Source: Mycolicibacterium sp. P1-5 (GTDB taxonomy: Bacteria > Actinomycetota > Actinomycetes > Mycobacteriales > Mycobacteriaceae). From it: DNA of 64,000 nucleotides. A model generated the notes under the pieces. The model searched no databases. It was not told where the DNA came from and saw only the letters and a program-made list of their open reading frames with translations. Positions 59,032 through 64,000 of the stretch are shown here, one piece after another (within the stretch, counting starts at the first letter, position 1; each line of letters opens with the position of its first letter). The position numbers were made by a program, and so were the translations under genes. The DNA is taken from contig NZ_NPKT01000013.1 of assembly GCF_008329565.1 (NCBI RefSeq), positions 62,001 to 126,000 on the forward strand, read 5' to 3'.

Positions 59032-60423
59032 ATGGACTCCACTGACATTGCTTTCGCCGGTGCTGCTGCGCAGGCCCGCATGCTCGTCAACGGCACCATC
59101 ACCGCCCCGGCCCTGTTGGAGCTGTACCTCGACCGGATAGCCCGCGTCGATCGGGAACTGCGCGCGTACCGGGTTGTGCTCGCCGAGAGCGCGCGGCGGG
59201 AAGCCGCGGCCGCACAGGAGTTGCTCGACGCCGGCGAACGGCGCCCCCTGCTGGGGGTCCCGATCGCCATCAAGGACGACGTCGACGTCGCCGACGAATT
59301 CACCTGCTTGGGTAGTAGCGCCTACGGGCTCGCGCCGACGGCCGACGCCGAGGTGGTGCGCCGGCTGCGCGAAGCCGGCGCGGTGATCCTGGGCAAGACT
59401 GCCGTCCCGGAGTTGATGCTGTGGTCGTTCACCGAAACCGTCGCCTTCGGCGCCACGCACAATCCGTGGGACCTGGAGCGAACCCCTGGCGGTAGTAGCG
59501 GCGGTAGTGGGGCTGCGGTGGCGGCGGGGCTGGCGCCGCTGGCATTGGGCTCCGACGGGGCCGGGTCCATCCGCATTCCGTCCACCTGGTGCGGGTTGTT
59601 CGGCCTGAAGCCACAGCGCGACCGGGTGCCGATCGCACCGCACGACGACGCGTGGTGCGGCCTGTCGGTCAACGGTCCGATGACGCGCACGGTTGAGGAC
59701 GCTGCGCTGTTCCTCGATGCGACTGCGCAGCTGCCCGGCCCGTCGGGTGGGTTTGTCGCCGCGGCGAGCCGTGAGCCAGGCAGACTACGAATCGCGTTGA
59801 GCAGCAAGCTTCCTCCGGCCATGCTGGGCCGGGTCGGACTGGCCCAGCAGAAGGCGCTCGACGATGCCGAGACTCTGCTGCGTGACCTCGGCCACGAAGT
59901 GATCTGGCGCGACCCCGACTATCCGGCGTGGGCGGCGTACGGACATGTTCTGCCCCGGATGTGGCGCGGTGCTTACGACGACGCCGCCGCGCTGCCGCAT
60001 CGGGAGCGGTTGGAGTCCAGGACGAAGGGCATCGTCCGGCTGGGCCGGATGATCTCCGATGCGCAGATCGCCCGCATCCGCGCAGCCGAGCCGGCATTGG
60101 CGGCGCGGGTGCAGTCGATCTTCGATCATGTCGACGTGCTGATCACGCCGGGTACCGCCGCTGGTCCGTCGAGGATCGGGCGGTATCAGCACCGCGGCGG
60201 GCTGACGACGCTGGCCATGGTGTCGCGGCGGGTGCCGTTCCAGGCCGTCTTCAACGCGACGGGCCAGCCCGCCGCGGTCGTGCCATGGGGCCTGGACAAC
60301 GAGGGGATCCCCATGTCGTTGCAGCTCGTCGGGCGGCCTTCCGATGAGGCAACGCTGCTCTCGCTGAGCCACCAGATCGAGACTGCGCGCCCCTGGGCGA
60401 ACCGGCGGCCGCCGGTGTCCTAG
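59032..60423 (+). CDS. amiB2: Amidase, amidase-signature family
   Basis: A 463-residue amidase. The Ser-cisSer-Lys triad is visible as Lys81 (IAIKDDVD), Ser155/156 in TPGGSSGGSGAAVA and Ser179 in SDGAGSIRIPS. It matches AmiB2 (Rv1263, 462 residues). It hydrolyses an aliphatic or aromatic amide, or acts on a nitrile-derived amide; true substrate unknown. The ATG at 59032 is 36 bp from the divergent HIT gene. Its stop overlaps the convergent cyclase gene by four bases. Confidence 0.93.
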   Translation: MDSTDIAFAGAAAQARMLVNGTITAPALLELYLDRIARVDRELRAYRVVLAESARREAAAAQELLDAGERRPLLGVPIAIKDDVDVADEFTCLGSSAYGLAPTADAEVVRRLREAGAVILGKTAVPELMLWSFTETVAFGATHNPWDLERTPGGSSGGSGAAVAAGLAPLALGSDGAGSIRIPSTWCGLFGLKPQRDRVPIAPHDDAWCGLSVNGPMTRTVEDAALFLDATAQLPGPSGGFVAAASREPGRLRIALSSKLPPAMLGRVGLAQQKALDDAETLLRDLGHEVIWRDPDYPAWAAYGHVLPRMWRGAYDDAAALPHRERLESRTKGIVRLGRMISDAQIARIRAAEPALAARVQSIFDHVDVLITPGTAAGPSRIGRYQHRGGLTTLAMVSRRVPFQAVFNATGQPAAVVPWGLDNEGIPMSLQLVGRPSDEATLLSLSHQIETARPWANRRPPVS

Positions 60424-63400
60424 GACATGGCTTCGGCGATCTTCAGATGTCCTTGGAAGTCAACGGCTTTGGCCATCGCCCGGTATTGATCGCGGAAATT
60501 GAGATAGGCGTTGTCGTCACCGTCCGACTGGGCGATCAGCGCCCGCATTCGCAGTAGCGGCAGGTCGAACAACACGAAACCCGGATCGGTGGGCACTGAG
60601 GCGAGTCGGTTGATTGCCGAACGTGCTTCGCGCACATCATCTTCGGATCCGCGCTGCAGTAGTGCTTCCACGAGTGCCAACGTCGCGGGGCCACGCAGGA
60701 TCATGTCACCACTACCGAAGGTGTCGTCAACTACCGTCCGCGACATCCGAATCGCAGCGTCGAGGTTGCCAAATCTCGCGCGGTATGTCGCCAGCGCAAT
60801 ACCCGGCGGGATTGCCCCGAAGATGTTCTGCACTTGCAAACCCAATTCGAGGATCTCGTCCAGTACCTGCGCTCCGATCGCCGGGTCGGTGTCATCGCGG
60901 GCCATTGATGCCGCGCCATAAGCGAACCCGGCCATAGCCAAGGTGAAGTCATCCCCCGATTGTTCGGCGGTGTTGAACGCCTCGTGCACCGCACCGAAGT
61001 ATTCGTCGTCGGCAACGAAGACGCCATTGAGAAACAGCATTCCGGACGGGTAGGAAACCACGATCACCCGCGTGACAGGATCGGAACCGCTCGCCATGGA
61101 AACCGCTTCCGTGAGGTCTTCGCGCCATCCGGGGCGGCCGAGGATGCACCGTGCGACTCCGCGGAGCATCGTCGCTTGTGCAAGTGGGGAGCCGATGAGC
61201 AATTCGCCCATCGCCGTATCGCCCGCGGCTTCGTCGATCACGCGCTGCGCGGTTCTTGTCGCCGCGATCGCTTCACCCGCGTGCAGCCTGGTCGAGATCA
61301 CTCCGTGCAACAGGCCGACCGTCAGGAGCGGATCACCGATCGACTCTACGAGTGCTTCCTGTTCAGTGGCGATCACGCAAGCCTCATGAATTCGATTGAG
61401 CAGATTCATGGAAACCGGCAGTCCCGCCATCGCGATCGCGAGCGATCTGCGGTCACCGGCTTGCTCGCAGAGCTCGCGCAGCTCGTCGAATCCGGTGTCG
61501 TCGACTCTGCCGCCGCCGCGGTACGCGCTGGCGCACAACAGAGTTCGTGGCGCAATCCGCAGAGCCAGTGAGTCGGGTTCGTCCGCGGACAGCTTGTCGG
61601 CAACATCTTTCGCTCGTAACCAACTGGTGCGAGCCGCGGCGATGCCGCGATTGGTCAGCCATTGGCCGGCCCGCATGTGCCAGTCGAACGCGGCGCGCAG
61701 GTCGCCTGCCGCCTGGAGATGTTCGGCAATCGCGGCGGCTCTGTCGTCGCCTCCGCCCCGCGCTTGGATGATCCCGGCGAGCCGCCGGTGCAAGTCAGTG
61801 CGGTCGGACTTGAGCTGCGATTCATAGGCCACGGTGCGGATCAGAGGATGTTTGAAGGCGTAATCGCGCTGGGCCGTGAACTGGACGCGGGTCACGAGCT
61901 CAGCGTCGACCAATTCGTCGAGAGATGGTGCGACACCCAAGCCTTCGAGCAGATCGGGACTGAACCGGGTGCCGATCACCGACGCCGCCGACAGCGTCCG
62001 TTTAGCCGGCGGCGCCAGGCGGTCGATGCGTGCGGCGATGGCGGCCTGGAGAGTCGCCGGAACCCGGATATCGGCGATGTCGACGCAGCAGGTGTACTTG
62101 GCGCGCATTCCCTCTAGCACACCGCGTTCGACGAGATCGCGGACGATCTCCTCGGCGAAGAACGGATTGCCCGCGGCGCGGTCGGCGATGTGGTCGACCA
62201 GATCCCGAACCGAGGCATCGTGTCCCAGCAGCTCGCTGATCAGCACCGCCGTCTGGGTGTTGCTCAATGGTCGCAGCGTGATCGTCTGAGCGCCTTGAGT
62301 ATTGGCCAACACGCCTCGGTACTCCGGTCGGTATGTCACCAGCACAACCGTCGGCGTCTGCGGCGCCACCTCGAGAAGGCTGGTCAATATCGCCTCGCTC
62401 GGCTCATCGATCCAATGTGCGTCTTCGATCACGAACACCGTCGGTCGTTGTCGAGCCATCAGCACGACGTCCAAGAGCCCCGTCAAGCGGCGGCGGCGTG
62501 CGTCAGCCTCGATCAACGGCGGCTCGACCTCGGGATCGGCGATTCCGAGCAGGTCATCCACAAGCAACAGGTCATCGGCGTCGGCCGCAATCCGATCGCG
62601 CACCTTCGCCCTGGCCGCCGCCCTGTCCAACCCGGTGATCTCCAGGCTGGCGGTCAGCAGAGCAGCGGCAGCGTGGAACGGCAGATCGCTGGTGTGCGAT
62701 TCGCAGTAGGCGCTGAACACGTCGACGTCGCGCGCGGCTGCCTGCGCCGTGATCTCCCGAACGATGCGGCTCTTGCCGATACCGGCCGGGCCCACCAGGC
62801 CGACGACGCAGCCGGCCCCGTCGAGGGCCTCGTCGAGCATGCCGGCGATACTGGCCAACTCCCAAGTCCGGCCGACCAATGTGGTTTCGGTCGCAGGCCG
62901 GCGCCGCAGGCCGACCGATGCGCCCAGCAGGCGGCGAGCGGGTTTGGGCTCCAGCGCACCTTTGACGTGGACGAGTTCGGTCTCACCCAGATCGACGGTC
63001 CCCTCGACCAGACGGGCGGTGGAGTCACTGAGCATCACCCCACCGGGTGGTGCGACCGATTCCATTCGCTGAGCCAGTCCGACTTGTTCGCCGATCGCGG
63101 TCCAACTCGTCGGGCTGGACGTGATGTCACCGGTGATGACCTGACCGGAGTTGAGGCCGACCCGGAGCATGAAGTGCTGACCGTCGAGTTTCTCGATGAC
63201 CTCGGCGAGCTGGCCTGCCTCTGTCTGCAGGGTCAGGGCTGCCAGGCAGGCGCGGAAAGCATGGTCTTCGAGAGCGACCGGAGCACCGAAGATCGCCATG
63301 ATGCCGTCACCGGTGAACTTGTCGACGGTGCCGCCGTACCGGGTCATCACAACGGTGGCACGGGTGACCAGAGCGGTCATGATCTCCCGCAACCGCTCCG

Positions 63401-63560
63401 CGCCGAGCGCGGCGGCCAGGTCCATCGACCGCACCACGTCGGCGAACAGGACGGTGACCTGTTTGTATTCCGCCGGTAGTTCACCACCATCGGCAGCGGC
63501 GCACCGCACGAGTCGCAGAACCGTGCGCCCTGGCGCGGCTGCGCACCACACGTTCGGCAT
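60420..63560 (-). CDS. Adenylate/guanylate-cyclase-domain AAA ATPase regulator, with 5' frameshift
   Basis: A >1000-residue signalling protein. It has a class III cyclase domain (YKQVTVLFADVVRSMDLAAA, DKFTGDGIMAIFGAP, GLNSGQVITGDI), then a STAND/AAA ATPase (GLVGPAGIGKSRIV Walker A, VFVIEDAHWIDEP Walker B) and a TPR-like helical tail. This type usually begins with a zinc ribbon, which is here in another frame (ACRTCGAQPRQGARFCDSCG, from a GTG at 63580). The frames would join if one base were added near 63494 (CTGCCGAT to CTGGCCGAT, giving GAPLADGGE). The 63560 ATG is the best start in the cyclase frame. It stands where M. tuberculosis has the cyclase Rv1264, but its architecture is different. 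Confidence 0.78.
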   Translation of the reverse strand: MPNVWCAAAPGRTVLRLVRCAAADGGELPAEYKQVTVLFADVVRSMDLAAALGAERLREIMTALVTRATVVMTRYGGTVDKFTGDGIMAIFGAPVALEDHAFRACLAALTLQTEAGQLAEVIEKLDGQHFMLRVGLNSGQVITGDITSSPTSWTAIGEQVGLAQRMESVAPPGGVMLSDSTARLVEGTVDLGETELVHVKGALEPKPARRLLGASVGLRRRPATETTLVGRTWELASIAGMLDEALDGAGCVVGLVGPAGIGKSRIVREITAQAAARDVDVFSAYCESHTSDLPFHAAAALLTASLEITGLDRAAARAKVRDRIAADADDLLLVDDLLGIADPEVEPPLIEADARRRRLTGLLDVVLMARQRPTVFVIEDAHWIDEPSEAILTSLLEVAPQTPTVVLVTYRPEYRGVLANTQGAQTITLRPLSNTQTAVLISELLGHDASVRDLVDHIADRAAGNPFFAEEIVRDLVERGVLEGMRAKYTCCVDIADIRVPATLQAAIAARIDRLAPPAKRTLSAASVIGTRFSPDLLEGLGVAPSLDELVDAELVTRVQFTAQRDYAFKHPLIRTVAYESQLKSDRTDLHRRLAGIIQARGGGDDRAAAIAEHLQAAGDLRAAFDWHMRAGQWLTNRGIAAARTSWLRAKDVADKLSADEPDSLALRIAPRTLLCASAYRGGGRVDDTGFDELRELCEQAGDRRSLAIAMAGLPVSMNLLNRIHEACVIATEQEALVESIGDPLLTVGLLHGVISTRLHAGEAIAATRTAQRVIDEAAGDTAMGELLIGSPLAQATMLRGVARCILGRPGWREDLTEAVSMASGSDPVTRVIVVSYPSGMLFLNGVFVADDEYFGAVHEAFNTAEQSGDDFTLAMAGFAYGAASMARDDTDPAIGAQVLDEILELGLQVQNIFGAIPPGIALATYRARFGNLDAAIRMSRTVVDDTFGSGDMILRGPATLALVEALLQRGSEDDVREARSAINRLASVPTDPGFVLFDLPLLRMRALIAQSDGDDNAYLNFRDQYRAMAKAVDFQGHLKIAEAMS

Positions 63561-63618
63561 GCCGTCGATTCGACCGCCACCCGACGAGGATAGGCAGATC
63601 GGGGGCGTTGTTGGAGCC

Positions 63619-64000
63619 TTATCGGGCCTCTGCCAGCGCCACAGTCCAGGCAGCCAGTTTGTCGGCGTAGCGCACGGTCTGCGCGGGGCTCGTCGACGGG
63701 AGGCGCGCAAACGAGACCGGCAGCTCGAGGTGCACGAGCCGAGTGAAGTTGCGCTCGGCGGCCGCGCCATTGAAGTACACCCACTTGATGTGCGGCCGGG
63801 CGACGAAAAAGGACCCGAAGTCGTTGGCCACCATACTGTCCGGCTCGATAGCCGAGTCCAAGCTGCCGACTCGGCGGCAGTGCTTCAGCACGTCCCAGAC
63901 TGCGACGCCATGGCACCGCAGCACGGAGGCCCGTTGCTCGTAGGGTGCGTCCGGCTCACACCCGAACACATCACCGATTATGCGCCAGAAGGCATTTCGT
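63619..64000 (-). CDS. DNA-deoxyinosine/mismatch-specific glycosylase, 5' end missing
   Basis: The frame is open to the right edge, so the N-terminus is outside the window. The visible 126 residues read RNAFWRIIGDVFGCEPDAPY, GVAVWDVLKHCRRVGSLDSA, IKWVYFNGAAAERNF and LPVSFARLPSTSPAQT, the C-terminal two thirds of a uracil-DNA-glycosylase-superfamily protein annotated as DNA-deoxyinosine glycosylase (the FNG and LPSTSPA motifs). It is separated by 38 bp from the GTG of the cyclase gene. Confidence 0.82.
   Translation of the reverse strand, partial: RNAFWRIIGDVFGCEPDAPYEQRASVLRCHGVAVWDVLKHCRRVGSLDSAIEPDSMVANDFGSFFVARPHIKWVYFNGAAAERNFTRLVHLELPVSFARLPSTSPAQTVRYADKLAAWTVALAEAR

Noticed and set aside
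62190..63479. 429-residue plus-strand open frame
   Set aside because: It is antisense to the cyclase/ATPase gene and has no recognisable domain.
1..64000. CRISPR arrays, tRNA or rRNA genes
   Set aside because: No regularly spaced direct repeats and no cloverleaf or rRNA-like sequence were noticed; a covariance-model search could not be run.

Overview
The window is high-GC actinobacterial chromosome, almost certainly from an environmental, rapid-growing Mycobacterium/Mycolicibacterium. The evidence is gene order: kgd, a small EcsC-like protein, a DHA2 efflux pump, a RecB-like nuclease/helicase, lprE, deaD, an acyltransferase, a TetR regulator, cyp130, a GlcD-like oxidase, tap, udgB, a deazaflavin-type nitroreductase, a HIT protein, amiB2 and a cyclase-domain protein follow the order of M. 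tuberculosis Rv1248c to Rv1264. Family-level identities and Rv numbers are from memory of these families, not from a search.

Three accessory blocks interrupt this backbone. (1) 2.3-4.7 kb adds a Bcr/CflA pump and an Rv2629-like protein. (2) 6.9-16.3 kb carries an SDR, a leftward run of overlapping genes (alcohol dehydrogenase, HpcH aldolase, SDR, Baeyer-Villiger-type monooxygenase, esterase, unknown protein), a divergent lactonase/thioesterase pair and a GlcD-like oxidase; together these look like oxidation of an alcohol to a ketone, oxygen insertion and ester or lactone cleavage. (3) 26.8-53.3 kb, between cyp130 and the Rv1257c homologue, holds a region of decayed genes, a large TetR-controlled catabolic cluster (28.6-45.3 kb), a secreted LVIVD/DUF305 pair, and a second TetR-controlled module (Rieske oxygenase and D-aminoacylase-like amidohydrolase) followed by an epoxide hydrolase.

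The most interesting signal is in block 3. The same operator-like palindrome, TGCAAC-N3-GTTGCA, overlaps the -35 element of three promoters (near 30.37, 32.16 and 45.35 kb) that also share the -10 sequence TAGCAT followed by CAC. They sit in front of an amidohydrolase, a ten-gene rightward operon (amidohydrolase, PhyH oxygenase, two VOC proteins, CoA ligase, enoyl-CoA hydratase, metal amidohydrolase, two SDRs, P450) and a second P450. A TetR gene lies beside the central site. This is a self-contained regulon for activating and degrading an unknown, probably cyclic hydrophobic compound. A different palindrome of the same layout, TGTAAC-N3-GTTACA, sits in the promoter region of the Rieske module.

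Several genes are broken: an IS30-family transposase by a one-base frameshift, an alpha/beta hydrolase by a TGA replacing the tryptophan after its nucleophile, the cyclase/ATPase by a one-base frameshift behind its zinc ribbon, and remnants of an F420-type oxidoreductase and a TetR gene. No tRNA, rRNA or CRISPR array was seen.
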